A stretch of 64,000 nt of DNA from contig JALCQD010000003.1 of the NCBI GenBank assembly GCA_022651005.1, positions 248,001 to 312,000 of the forward strand. Direction: 5' to 3'. Below, one piece after another: positions 32,464 through 41,619 of this stretch; position 1 is the first letter of the stretch; each line of letters starts with the position of its first letter. The notes below the pieces were generated by a model that was given only the letters and a program-made list of their open reading frames with translations, was not told the DNA's origin and ran no database searches. The stretch is from Bifidobacteriaceae bacterium. Its GTDB lineage: Bacteria; Actinomycetota; Actinomycetes; Actinomycetales; Bifidobacteriaceae. The position numbers were made by a program, and so were the translations under genes.

Positions 32464-34026
32464 GTGAGATTCAGGCGGCCATTCGCTCACTTGCACGACA
32501 TCGAAGAACAAAACGAGCATCCCCGTCCCGATTCTCACGATTTTTCGTCCATCGCCTCGCAGCCAGCAGCGGAGCCTTCTGAGGCCACCCAAGCCGCTGA
32601 ATCTACCGAGCTCAAGGGCGCCGCTCACGTGCAGGTGAGCCTGCCACACACCCACGCCATCCCGCTCGACATGGACGACATCATCCGCGATGAGGACAAG
32701 CCCATCGAAGAGGCGGGCATCGCCGCAAAATCAAGCGTCATTGTACGCGTCGGCATGATGGATCTCGCCAGCGGCACCGGCAGCTACCGCGTCCGCGAAA
32801 TGATGCACCGCATCTCCTACCCCCTGGGCGTGCATACCCGCGCCAACGTCAATCTCACCGACATCGAGGCCACGTGCACCGACGGCGCGCACCGCCTCAC
32901 CGAGGTGGTGGACCTTCCCACCACCGGCGTCAACACATGGCGCATCTGGCAGCTCGAGCACTTCGCCGACTGGTTCAACGTGAAGCTCGGCCAGAACTCC
33001 GTCTACTCCAAGCATCCCCACGACGTGACCGGCGGGCCCCTCACCGTGCGCGGAGCCCACGAGCGTCTCGACGCCATCGACCACAAAAAACCGCTCTACA
33101 AACCATGGTTCTCCGGCCTCGCATCGGCGCTCGCATGCGGCGCGTTCGTGTTCCTGCTTGGTGGCGGCCTCTACGACATCATCGGCGCCTTCATGGGTGC
33201 CGGCGTGGGCCACTGGCTGCGGCGGCGCATGTTTGCGCACCATCTCAATCAGTTCTTCGTCTCGATGGTTTCGGTGGCAGTGGCCGCGCTCGTGTGCGTG
33301 GGAACGCTGCGGCTCATAGGATTCATGGATCCTTCGGCACTTGAACACGACACCGCCTACATCGGTGCCATGCTCTTCGTGATCCCCGGCTTTCCGCTCG
33401 TTACGGGCGGCCTTGACATCGCCAAGCTCGACTTCCCCTCCGGCATCCAGCGCCTCACCTACGCTTTGTCGATCATCGGCGTCTCAACGTTGGGCGCGTG
33501 GGCGGTGGCGCGCCTTGTGCGCTTGAACCCGCAGGGCTTCCCGCCCCTGGGCCTCGATCCGTGGCTCAACGGTGGGCTGCGGTTCCTCGCTGCCTTCGTC
33601 GGTGTGTGGGGCTTCTCGATCCTCTTCAATTCGCCCGAGCGCATGGCACTCGTGGCGGCCTTCATCGGTGCCATCGCCGATACCCTACGCTTGGAGATCC
33701 AAGACTTCTGGAACGTGCCTCCCGAGGCCGCCGCGTTCCTGTGCGCGCTTCTTGCCGGGCTCCTGGCCACGGCATGGCGCTCTTCTGTGCGTCACGGAAT
33801 GTTGTCGCCGTCGTGGGGATTCCCCCGCATCTGCCTGACGGTTCCCTCCATCGTGATCATGGTTCCGGGCCTTTATATGTACCGAGCAGTGTTCTACCTG
33901 GGCCAGTTCTCCACGCTCAACGCGCTCAACTGGGGATTCCGCGCCATCATGGTGATTCTGTGCCTGCCGATCGGCCTCGCGTTCGCCCGCGTCATCACCG
34001 ATCCGCAGTGGCGCTATGACGTGTGA
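32464..34026 (+). CDS. Threonine/serine exporter family protein (ThrE-like)
   Basis: A 520-residue protein with a cytoplasmic N-terminal domain of about 220 residues (DUF1212: GTGSYRVREMMHRISYPLGV) and about ten C-terminal membrane segments (FSGLASALACGAFVFLLGG; DUF3815-like end). The ThrE family exports L-threonine and L-serine. GTG at 32464 follows GGGAGG; another GTG at 32425 would add 13 residues. It is divergent from ppc with a 256-bp gap. Confidence 0.85.
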   Translation: MRFRRPFAHLHDIEEQNEHPRPDSHDFSSIASQPAAEPSEATQAAESTELKGAAHVQVSLPHTHAIPLDMDDIIRDEDKPIEEAGIAAKSSVIVRVGMMDLASGTGSYRVREMMHRISYPLGVHTRANVNLTDIEATCTDGAHRLTEVVDLPTTGVNTWRIWQLEHFADWFNVKLGQNSVYSKHPHDVTGGPLTVRGAHERLDAIDHKKPLYKPWFSGLASALACGAFVFLLGGGLYDIIGAFMGAGVGHWLRRRMFAHHLNQFFVSMVSVAVAALVCVGTLRLIGFMDPSALEHDTAYIGAMLFVIPGFPLVTGGLDIAKLDFPSGIQRLTYALSIIGVSTLGAWAVARLVRLNPQGFPPLGLDPWLNGGLRFLAAFVGVWGFSILFNSPERMALVAAFIGAIADTLRLEIQDFWNVPPEAAAFLCALLAGLLATAWRSSVRHGMLSPSWGFPRICLTVPSIVIMVPGLYMYRAVFYLGQFSTLNALNWGFRAIMVILCLPIGLAFARVITDPQWRYDV

Positions 34027-34158
34027 GGGAGTGCGGGGCGTGTGAGAACGCGTGGGGTGTTTAACGGCCAGAGGAATCGCGCGGATGCCGAGTAGAGTTC
34101 GCATCAGATTCAGAATATGGCGCTTTTATGGCGCTTGCGGATGGAACGAGGAGTTGGC

Positions 34159-35532
34159 ATGACATCAATTGAAAACACTGCGGCTAAGGGACTCACGGAG
34201 GCGGGTCTCGCCCATTACTCCGAGGCATTTGGCGCTCAGCGCGCCAATACGGTTGCCGCGGCAGCCGCCACGAACAACGGTGTGCTGAAGGCCGCCACGG
34301 ACTATCGCGGCGTGCGCGCACTCCCGCAGAATTTCTCGATCGAACTGGAGCAGGGCTCCATCACCGCGCAGAAGCATTCCGGCCGCTGCTGGATGTTCTC
34401 TGGCCTCAACGTGCTGCGGTACGAGATGATTCACCGCTGGAATCTCAAGGATTTCGAGTTTTCCGAGAGCTTCCTCTTCTTCTATGACAAGCTCGAGAAG
34501 TCGAATTACTTCCTCGAGGGCGTGCTTGCCACACTCGACGAGTCGATCGAATCTCGCCGCTTCGAATGGGTCATGGAAGACGTGGCCAGCGACGGCGGCT
34601 TCTGGGACATGTTCTCTGGTCTGGTGCGCAAGTATGGTCTTGTGCCGAAGGACGCCAGCCCAGAGTCCAAGAATTCTAGTGATTCGGGAGCCTTCACCCA
34701 ATATCTGCAGACACTGCTGCGCAAGGATGCGCTGGAACTGCGCACGCAGGCCGAAGCAGGAAAGACCGTCGACGAGTTGCGCGCTCTGAAGGCACAGCAG
34801 CTCGAGGCCGTCTATCGGCTCCTCGCCATCAGCCTGGGAGAGCCGCCGAAGACCTTCGATTTCGTGATGCACGACAAGGACGGAAAGCTGCTGGAGGATC
34901 ACGGCATCACTCCGAAGCAGTTCTACGACAAGTACGTCGGTGCGGAGGGTGCTGGCGTCGATCTCGATGATTTCGTATCGCTCATTGATTCGCCAACCGC
35001 CGCCACGCCATACGGAAAGCGCTATCGCCTCGCGCGCTCCGGCAACATGGCAGACCAGGACGACTCAATTTTCGCCAACGTCGGCATGGACGTCATCAAG
35101 GCGGCCATCGTTGCCCAGCTCAAGGACGGCCATCCCGTCTGGTTCGCCTGCGACTGCACCAAATATGAGCTGCGCGACGAGGGCATCTTCGATCCCGCTA
35201 CAGTTCGTGTGGCAGATCTCTTCGATACTGATCTCAGCTTCGACAAGGGTCGCTCCCTGGAATACCGCGACGCCGAAGGCAACCACGCCATGACGCTCAT
35301 GGGTGTGAACCTCGATGCCACAGGCGCTCCCGACCGGTGGAAGATCGAGAACAGCTGGGGCAAGGACGTTGGCAAGGACGGATATTTCGTAGCCTCTGAC
35401 TCCTGGTTCAATCAGTTCGTACTCGAGGCGATCGTGCAGAAGAAGTACCTAGACGAGGCAACGCTCAAGGTTCTCGCCACCGCGCCCGTGACCCTGGATC
35501 CGTGGACCAACCTCTGCCTCAAGAGCGACTGA
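34159..35532 (+). CDS. pepC: Aminopeptidase C (bleomycin-hydrolase-type C1 peptidase)
   Basis: A 457-residue papain-fold aminopeptidase (C1B) that trims amino-terminal residues from peptides in the cytoplasm. The catalytic triad is visible: Cys in SGRCWMFSGLN, His in EGNHAMTLMGV and Asn in KIENSWG. Length matches PepC (about 440-450). GAGGAG lies 6 bp before the ATG. Confidence 0.95.
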   Translation: MTSIENTAAKGLTEAGLAHYSEAFGAQRANTVAAAAATNNGVLKAATDYRGVRALPQNFSIELEQGSITAQKHSGRCWMFSGLNVLRYEMIHRWNLKDFEFSESFLFFYDKLEKSNYFLEGVLATLDESIESRRFEWVMEDVASDGGFWDMFSGLVRKYGLVPKDASPESKNSSDSGAFTQYLQTLLRKDALELRTQAEAGKTVDELRALKAQQLEAVYRLLAISLGEPPKTFDFVMHDKDGKLLEDHGITPKQFYDKYVGAEGAGVDLDDFVSLIDSPTAATPYGKRYRLARSGNMADQDDSIFANVGMDVIKAAIVAQLKDGHPVWFACDCTKYELRDEGIFDPATVRVADLFDTDLSFDKGRSLEYRDAEGNHAMTLMGVNLDATGAPDRWKIENSWGKDVGKDGYFVASDSWFNQFVLEAIVQKKYLDEATLKVLATAPVTLDPWTNLCLKSD

Positions 35533-35573
35533 AGCGACTGAAGCGCGTCCTCTTTTATCGTCTATTTATCGCC

Positions 35574-35614
35574 CTTTTACGCACTCGACGCCTTATAGTC
35601 ACGAAGTGCGTAAG
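35574..35614 (+). terminator. Hairpin downstream of pepC
   Basis: TTTACGCACT and AGTGCGTAA pair imperfectly around a 20-nt loop. It is a probable terminator; the stem base (TTACGCAC/GTGCGTAA) resembles the TTCGCAC hairpin family of this window. Confidence 0.5.
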
Positions 35615-35659
35615 AGCAGTAGTCGTCAGATCGCAGTCATTCCAACGATTCGATTGCTT

Positions 35660-35703
35660 ATAAAAATTCGCACTTGATGATTAAGAGTCATCAAGTGCGA
35701 ATT
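35660..35703 (-). terminator. Terminator of trpS (TTCGCAC-type hairpin)
   Basis: A perfect 16-bp stem AATTCGCACTTGATGA/TCATCAAGTGCGAATT with a 7-nt loop; on the minus strand it ends in TTTTTA. Confidence 0.9.
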
Positions 35704-35727
35704 GAGGCGCATGAGAACGGTTGCGTC

Positions 35728-35757
35728 GTCAGGGCGTCAGGGCGTCAGGACGTCAGT
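35728..35757. repeat. 8-bp tandem repeat CGTCAGGG at the trpS stop codon
   Basis: About 3.5 copies of CGTCAGGG/A overlap the trpS stop (35753-35755) and its 3' flank. Confidence 0.7.
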
Positions 35758-36847
35758 ACTTCATGCCCATAGCCGAGCGCACCTCATCAAGCGTCTGCTC
35801 TGCGATTTCGTTGGCGCGACGATTGCCGTCATGCAGAATGTCACGTACGGAATCCATGTCCTTGGCAAGTTCGGCGCGGCGCTCGCGGTGCGGGGCCAGG
35901 AACTCGTTCACGGTCTCTGTCACGTACTTCTTCAGCGCGCCCGCGCCCGCGTCGCCGATTTCGTTGGCGATATCCTCGGGGGAGCGTCCCGTGCACAGGG
36001 CCGCGGTGGTCACCAGCGCGGAGACCTGCGGACGGTTGACGGGGTCGAAAGTGATGCGGCGTTCGGAGTCGGTCGGCGACTTCTTGATGAGCTTTGCGGT
36101 CTCCTCCGCGGTTGCGCCCAGCATGATGGAATTGCCGTAGGACTTGCTCATCTTGCGACCGTCGAGGCCGGGAATCTCTGGGGCATCGGACAGAATTGCG
36201 GCCGGCTCGGGGAACACGGGATTCTTCGGCGCGTAGCGCTCGTTGAAGCGACGGGCGATGGTGCGGGTGATCTCGACGTGCGGCAGATTATCCTTGCCGA
36301 TCGGCACCACGTTGGCCTTGCAGAACAGAATGTCGCATGCCTGGTGAACCGGGTAGGTGAGCAGCAGACCGGTGAGCGCGTGGCCGGAAGCCTCCATCTC
36401 GGACTTCACAGTGGGGTTGCGGTGCAGCTCGGCCTCCGTGACCAGTGAGAGGAAGGGCAGCAGCAGCTGGTTCTCTGCGGGGACGGCGGAATGGGTGAAG
36501 ATCATGGTCTTGCTGGGGTCGATGCCCGCGGCCATGTAGTCCAGCACCATGTTGAGCACGTTGTCCTTGATGTGCTCGGTGGTGTCGCGGTCGGTGATCA
36601 CCTGATAGTCGGCGATGATGATGTTCGTGTTGACGCCGCGGTTTTGCATTTCGACGCGGCCCTTGATGGAACCGAAGTAATGACCCAGGTGCAGGCGTCC
36701 GGTGGGACGATCTCCCGTGAGCATGCGGAACTTTCCGGGGTTGGCCTCCAGCTCGCTCAGTGTGGCATCCGACCGCTTCTTCGCCGCCAGAAAGCTTGCG
36801 CTCAGCTCGTTTCCAGCCGCGGTATATTGTGCATCTTGCGAAGTCAT
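35753..36847 (-). CDS. trpS: Tryptophanyl-tRNA synthetase
   Basis: A 364-residue class I aminoacyl-tRNA synthetase that charges tRNA-Trp. The HIGH-type motif is TGRLHLGHYFG and the KMSKS motif is GRKMSKSYGN. Length and the conserved GDRPTGRLHLGH start are typical. AAAGGA precedes the ATG at 36847 by 7 bp. No T-box or Trp attenuator is visible upstream. Confidence 0.96.
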   Translation of the reverse strand: MTSQDAQYTAAGNELSASFLAAKKRSDATLSELEANPGKFRMLTGDRPTGRLHLGHYFGSIKGRVEMQNRGVNTNIIIADYQVITDRDTTEHIKDNVLNMVLDYMAAGIDPSKTMIFTHSAVPAENQLLLPFLSLVTEAELHRNPTVKSEMEASGHALTGLLLTYPVHQACDILFCKANVVPIGKDNLPHVEITRTIARRFNERYAPKNPVFPEPAAILSDAPEIPGLDGRKMSKSYGNSIMLGATAEETAKLIKKSPTDSERRITFDPVNRPQVSALVTTAALCTGRSPEDIANEIGDAGAGALKKYVTETVNEFLAPHRERRAELAKDMDSVRDILHDGNRRANEIAEQTLDEVRSAMGMKY

Positions 36848-36988
36848 GAAGGGTCCTTTACCTGTGCTCAAATTATCGCTTTTATCGTAAAAGACTTTAA
36901 AGACAACGCAGAGTGGTAATCTCTTCATGGTGAACTAGCAAATAGAAGTGTTGCCTCAGAGCAACCAAGGACTGACGAAGGGGGTCGG

Positions 36989-37648
36989 ATGGGCCGCGGA
37001 CGTCAGAAGGCTAAGCAGACAAAAATCGCTCGTAAGCTCAAATACCTCACTACTGACACTGATTACGACGAGCTTGCAAAAGAATTGTCGAATCGAGATA
37101 AGTCAGCTGCACCGCAGAAAGACGCATTTGCCGAAATAGACAAAAAGATCCAGCACGATCAAGAGTTGGACGAGTATGCCCAGTGGGCTGCGGAAGCCGC
37201 GGCAAAGGCAGAGCAGAAGGAGCAGGGTGAGAAGCCGGTTCGTAAGCCGATTCCGATTCCCGTACCTTCAGCGCTGAAGGGTAAACCTGGGCCACGCAAG
37301 CCCGCGCCTGCCGCGCATGCACCGAATCCGATGGCGGCCGTTGCCTCGGCGGGTGTCGCGTCAAAGTCGGCCGCTGAGCCGAAGGCGGAGGGTGCGGAAA
37401 AGTCTGCGGCCAAGAAAGCTGCGACAAAGCCCACCGCCAAGAAGACCACAGCAAAAAAGGCCTCTGCGAAGAAGGCAACCACGAAGACCGCGAAGTCGAA
37501 GGCATCGGCATCGAAGACCTCGGCGGCCACTGCCAAGAAGACAGCGGCTAAGAAGCCTGCTGCGAAGAAGGCGGCTACTAAGACGACGGCTTCTAAAACG
37601 GCCGCGAAGACCGCTAAGGCTACTAAGGTCGCCAAGAAGGCCGAGTAG
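36989..37648 (+). CDS. DUF3073 protein with histone H1-like Lys/Ala-rich tail
   Basis: A 219-residue protein. Residues 1-60 (GRGRQKAKQTKIARKLKY...) are the actinobacterial DUF3073 domain. Residues about 130-219 form a repetitive AKKTAAKKA-type tail, like histone H1 and mycobacterial HupB C-termini, which bind DNA. It is predicted to be a basic nucleoid-associated or RNA-binding protein. AAGGGGG precedes the ATG. A clear terminator follows. Confidence 0.8.
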   Translation: MGRGRQKAKQTKIARKLKYLTTDTDYDELAKELSNRDKSAAPQKDAFAEIDKKIQHDQELDEYAQWAAEAAAKAEQKEQGEKPVRKPIPIPVPSALKGKPGPRKPAPAAHAPNPMAAVASAGVASKSAAEPKAEGAEKSAAKKAATKPTAKKTTAKKASAKKATTKTAKSKASASKTSAATAKKTAAKKPAAKKAATKTTASKTAAKTAKATKVAKKAE

Positions 37649-37685
37649 CGCAGAGCTATTTACTACGCATAGCGATTTATTTCGG

Positions 37686-37728
37686 AATGGTGTGAATCAC
37701 AGCCTGAGCTGTGCTTCACACCATTTTG
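37686..37728 (+). terminator. Terminator of the DUF3073 gene
   Basis: AATGGTGTGAA/TTCACACCATT with an inner CACAGC/GCTGTG stem and a T-run. Confidence 0.9.
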
Positions 37729-37869
37729 TTATTACGCGTGATGGTGTGCCCCTGCCGCCAGCTCACAGAGATTGCGCTTCGAGACAGATACTTTTCCGCG
37801 ACACAGACGTGGTTTATCCTAAGGGCGGCAAAAAGTAGGTGTGACTGAAAATAGGCTATAGAATGTGTC

Positions 37870-37883
37870 TGGAAGCGCTTCCA
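37870..37883. promoter_or_regulatory. LacI-family operator upstream of lacI-type gene
   Basis: TGGAAGCGCTTCCA is a perfect 14-bp palindrome of the LacI/CcpA type, 53 bp before the regulator's ATG; autoregulation is likely. Confidence 0.8.
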
Positions 37884-37936
37884 TAACGAAGCGTCAGAAG
37901 ACAATGGTGTCATTCCAGATCGGAGGCGCTGAGAGC

Positions 37937-38947
37937 ATGAGACATAAATCGAAGGCAGTAACACTTCGTGAAGTTGCGTTGCGAGCAGGCGTTTCCATGG
38001 CTACCGCGTCGAGAGCTCTCACCGGTGGGTCTGCCTCTCAGAAAGCGCAGAATGAAGTACGAATTGCTGCGAAAGAATTGGGATTTGTCCCGAGTGCCGC
38101 AGCGCAGCATCTCTCGACAGGTCGCACCAACACAATAGCTATCGTGATGGCCGAGCGCACGGAGTTCATCTTCAGGGATCAGTTTCTTTCGATCCTGGTG
38201 AGTCAGCTGGCAGTGTCCCTCAATACACAAGGGCTGCTGGGGGCATTGATTCTTGAGGATCCCACGGATCCCGCGTTTTTCAAGGGGCTTGTGCAGAAAA
38301 CAGGTGTCGACGGAATCATCATGGCCAGTTGCCATCCTTCTGATGACCTCACGCGCTCCATTCGTTCTCTGAACATTCCCATTGTTTTTGTGGGAAGGCC
38401 TCCGGAGGGATTAAGTCACTATCCATATGTTGACGTTGATAATTTCCGGGGTGGCTACGATGCGGCTCAATACCTCATATCGTTGGGACGGCAGCATATT
38501 GCTCAGATCAGAGGACCGCGCGAGATGGCACCCAGCATTGACCGCGGGGCCGGCTTCTCGGCTGCGATGAAAGAGTCAGGTCGTCTGCAGGAAGCCGTGA
38601 CGACGCAAGAATTCTCTGTGGAGCAGGGGCAGGAAGCAATGGCGCAGCTTCTCGTGAAAGTTCCTGACGTGGACGCGATTTTTGCTCATTCCGATCAGAT
38701 TGCCGCCGGCGCCATGCAAGTGCTCGCGGAGAGAGGCAAATCGGTTCCTGATGATGTTGCCATCATCGGCTTTGATGACTTTGATGCTGCGAAGGCGGTA
38801 AATCCCGAACTCACGACGATGTCGCAGCCAATAGACAAGGTGGCCTCCGCAGCGGCTGGGATGATGGCTGGTTTTCTCAAAGATGGAGAATACGAGCTGT
38901 CCAAGCAGCTCTTCAAAGTCCCTCTTATTTTGAGGAAAAGTGCGTAA
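37937..38947 (+). CDS. LacI-family transcriptional regulator
   Basis: A 336-residue sugar-responsive repressor. The N-terminal HTH is VTLREVALRAGVSMATASRALTGG, and the hinge and periplasmic-binding-like core follow (IAIVMAERTEF... IIGFDDFDAAKAVNPELTTM). The ATG at 37937 has GGAGG 10 bp upstream. Palindromes of the same type lie before this gene and before the following sugar-binding protein gene, so it likely represses the downstream importer until its sugar is present. Confidence 0.93.
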   Translation: MRHKSKAVTLREVALRAGVSMATASRALTGGSASQKAQNEVRIAAKELGFVPSAAAQHLSTGRTNTIAIVMAERTEFIFRDQFLSILVSQLAVSLNTQGLLGALILEDPTDPAFFKGLVQKTGVDGIIMASCHPSDDLTRSIRSLNIPIVFVGRPPEGLSHYPYVDVDNFRGGYDAAQYLISLGRQHIAQIRGPREMAPSIDRGAGFSAAMKESGRLQEAVTTQEFSVEQGQEAMAQLLVKVPDVDAIFAHSDQIAAGAMQVLAERGKSVPDDVAIIGFDDFDAAKAVNPELTTMSQPIDKVASAAAGMMAGFLKDGEYELSKQLFKVPLILRKSA

Positions 38948-39065
38948 TTTCACGCCTTGTTGGCGCAGATTCTTCCTTTCAGAATCCTATTTCTAAGAAT
39001 GTCCTTACACCGGGTGCTCATTTTTTTTGGTGTTCCATCGAAATTCGTAATATAGTGAGAACATC

Positions 39066-39083
39066 TTTGGAAGCGATTCCAAA
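39066..39083. promoter_or_regulatory. LacI-family operator upstream of sugar ABC importer
   Basis: TTTGGAAGCGATTCCAAA is a near-perfect palindrome sharing GGAAGCG with the site at 37870, 75 bp before the binding-protein ATG and just after an AT-rich TAATATAG stretch. Confidence 0.8.
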
Positions 39084-39157
39084 AATGCGGGAGTACAAAG
39101 CAGTATTCCCATCCCTGAGAGTTACACAATGCTGTGTTACGCAAGGAGTAGAAGTAT

Positions 39158-40474
39158 ATGAAAACTAAGGCAGTAGTAGCGACGATGGCTTCTCTAGCCA
39201 TGTTGGTTGGCTTTGCGGGATGTGGTGGAAGCGACTCCACAGCATCCAAGAAGTCGACGAGCTCAAATGAAAAAGTAACTATTAAAATTCAAACGTTCAA
39301 CAATTTCGGATTTGGTGAGAACTCGGACACGGCTCCGGGCGCCGATCTGTATACGAAATACATGAAGGAGCATCCGAACGTCACTATTAAGCCGACGGTC
39401 GCTGCGTCTTCCGATGATGCTCGTGCAGCCTTCAACACGGCAATTTCCACGGGTTCCGGCGCCTATGACATCTATGCCACTGAGGTTGACTGGATGCCGT
39501 CCATCATGGCAATCCCCGACAAGTTCTACGATCTGACGTCCGCGACGTCCGGCAACGATTGGGCCGACTGGAAGGTCGCCGCCGCGAAGTCCGCTGATGG
39601 CAAGCTGATTGGCGCAGGAACGGATTCCGGCCCTGAGGGTATTTGCTACCGTGCTGACCTCCTCAAGAAGGCTGGGTTCGATTCCAGCCGTGAGGCCGTT
39701 GCAAAGTGGATCGGCGGAGATAGCGCAACGTGGGATTCGTACTTCAAGGCGGGCGAGGAATACACCAAGAAGACTGGCCTTCCGTGGTATGACTCCATGA
39801 GCGCGGTGTACCAAGGCATGGTCAATCAGATCGAAGAGTCCTACGTCAAGAAGGATGGCACCATCATTGCCACGCAGAACCCCGATATCAAGAAGGCCTA
39901 CGGTCAGCTGACAGCTACGCAGAGCCAGTCCGCTCATCTGGCCCAGTGGTCCGATGACTGGAATGCTGCGTTCAAGTCCGATAAGGGCTTTGCCACCACC
40001 CTGTGCCCCGCTTGGTTGGTCAATAATATCAAGGGCAATGCGGGTGCCGACTTCAAGGGTTGGGATATCGCTGATGTATTCCCCGGCGGTGGCGGCAACT
40101 GGGGCGGTTCCTACCTCGTTGTTCCTCAGGACTCGAAGGTGAAGGAAGAGGCCGCAAAGCTCGTTGCATGGCTGACGGCTCCCGAGCAGCAGGTCGCCGT
40201 CTTCTCAGCAGCGTCCAACTACCCGAGCTCTCCCACCGCGCAGAAGGACGCAAAGGTTGCAGACAAGAAGGATGCGTTCCTCAACAATGCGCCCGTGGGC
40301 AAGATCTTCGCCGACCGTTCGGACGCCATCAAGGTTGTTCCTTACAAGGGAGCGCAGTATTTCGACATTCAGACCAAGCTGGCTGACGCGCTGAACCGCT
40401 TCGATGTGGATAAGTCACAGAGTGCTGATCAGGCCTGGAAGCAGTGGACGAATGATGTAAAGAGCCTCTCCTAG
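39158..40474 (+). CDS. Sugar ABC transporter substrate-binding lipoprotein
   Basis: A 438-residue extracellular binding protein (MalE/UgpB-like cluster 1). The signal peptide ends in a lipobox at GFAGC (Cys22), so it is lipid-anchored. GYxxx-type domains such as YDIYATEVDWMPSIM and TLCPAWLVNNIKG match carbohydrate ABC binding proteins. AAGGAG lies 9 bp before the ATG. It is followed by a hairpin and two permease genes; the ATPase is not encoded here, as is common for bifidobacteria that share one MsmK-type ATPase. The sugar is unknown. Confidence 0.9.
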   Translation: MKTKAVVATMASLAMLVGFAGCGGSDSTASKKSTSSNEKVTIKIQTFNNFGFGENSDTAPGADLYTKYMKEHPNVTIKPTVAASSDDARAAFNTAISTGSGAYDIYATEVDWMPSIMAIPDKFYDLTSATSGNDWADWKVAAAKSADGKLIGAGTDSGPEGICYRADLLKKAGFDSSREAVAKWIGGDSATWDSYFKAGEEYTKKTGLPWYDSMSAVYQGMVNQIEESYVKKDGTIIATQNPDIKKAYGQLTATQSQSAHLAQWSDDWNAAFKSDKGFATTLCPAWLVNNIKGNAGADFKGWDIADVFPGGGGNWGGSYLVVPQDSKVKEEAAKLVAWLTAPEQQVAVFSAASNYPSSPTAQKDAKVADKKDAFLNNAPVGKIFADRSDAIKVVPYKGAQYFDIQTKLADALNRFDVDKSQSADQAWKQWTNDVKSLS

Positions 40475-40486
40475 GGACGGGAAGTA

Positions 40487-40522
40487 CCGGCGGGAAGTCA
40501 CCCTTCACCGACTTCCCGCCGG
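40487..40522 (+). terminator. Intercistronic hairpin between binding protein and permeases
   Basis: A perfect 13-bp stem CCGGCGGGAAGTC/GACTTCCCGCCGG followed by CTTCT. It probably acts as a partial terminator or mRNA stabiliser giving excess binding protein. Confidence 0.75.
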
Positions 40523-40570
40523 CTTCTATCTCACAAAAGTGATCCCGTATTCCTAACGAAGGAGAGATTC

Positions 40571-41617
40571 GTGTCGTTTACAAAAACCAAGGTGTCGACG
40601 TCATCGAACGCGGGACCTGGCAAGGTTCGTAATTGGTTGGGCAGGTTTGAGTGGAAAGCCTCGCCTTATCTCTATGTAGCTCCGTTCTTTCTGTTGTTCT
40701 CAGTTGTTGGATTGTTCCCGCTGTTCTACACGGCTTACATTGCAATGCGGCAGTACAATACCCTGACCGGGGATTCTGGTCTGGCCGTGTGCGGTGCGAC
40801 GTGTGGCAGCAGCGGGTCCGTCGGCTCGTGGTTTGGCAACTTCAGTTGGGTTCTCCACCAGCCTGCTTTCTGGGATGCGTTGCGCAATTCGTTCTCGATT
40901 TTCCTTTTGAGCTCTGTGCCCCAGATCATCATTGCTCTGTGGCTAGCGTGGGTGCTCAATGCAAACCTCAAAGCAAAAACCTTCTGGCGCATGGGCGTTC
41001 TTCTTCCCTATATTGTTGCTCCCAGCGCCGCCGGTATTATCTTTTCTCAAATCTTTTCCGACAAGATGGGCGCGCTGAACGTTCTCTTGCAGCAATTCGG
41101 AATGAACCCCATCATGTGGCACGGGACGCCGTTCTGGTCTCACATCGCCATTGCCACCATCGTGAACTTCCGATGGACCGGCTACAACACCCTGATCTTC
41201 CTGGCGGCCATGCAAGCGATACCGCACGAGCTAACGGAGGCAGCCGTGGTGGATGGAGCCGGTAAGGTGCGCACCTTCTTCTCAGTGACGCTGCCGCTCC
41301 TGAAGCCCACTCTCATCTTCGTCATCATCACCTCCACCATCGGTGGTCTGCAAATCTTTGACGAGCCTCAGATGTTCCACAGTGGCACTTCGGGGTATGG
41401 GGGAGCCAACCGGCAATATCTCACGGTCTCAACGTATCTGTGGAATCTAGGCTTTAATAACGTGACGATCGGCCAGCCAAATCTCGGCCGCGCGGCAGCG
41501 GTGGCGTGGATCCTTTTCCTTATCATCGTGGCCATCGCAATCCTCAATTTCTGTTTGACGCAACGGCTTGCCACAAGCGGTGAGGCTAAGTCCAAAAAGA
41601 AGAAGGGGAGGGCCTGA
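40571..41617 (+). CDS. Sugar ABC transporter permease (MalF type)
   Basis: A 348-residue membrane protein with six to seven segments and the cytoplasmic EAA loop seen in ELTEAAVVDGAGKVRTFFSVTLPLLKPT, which contacts the ATPase. GTG start after GAAGGAGAG. It belongs with the neighbouring MalG-type subunit and the upstream lipoprotein. Confidence 0.92.
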   Translation: MSFTKTKVSTSSNAGPGKVRNWLGRFEWKASPYLYVAPFFLLFSVVGLFPLFYTAYIAMRQYNTLTGDSGLAVCGATCGSSGSVGSWFGNFSWVLHQPAFWDALRNSFSIFLLSSVPQIIIALWLAWVLNANLKAKTFWRMGVLLPYIVAPSAAGIIFSQIFSDKMGALNVLLQQFGMNPIMWHGTPFWSHIAIATIVNFRWTGYNTLIFLAAMQAIPHELTEAAVVDGAGKVRTFFSVTLPLLKPTLIFVIITSTIGGLQIFDEPQMFHSGTSGYGGANRQYLTVSTYLWNLGFNNVTIGQPNLGRAAAVAWILFLIIVAIAILNFCLTQRLATSGEAKSKKKKGRA

Positions 41618-41619
41618 CG

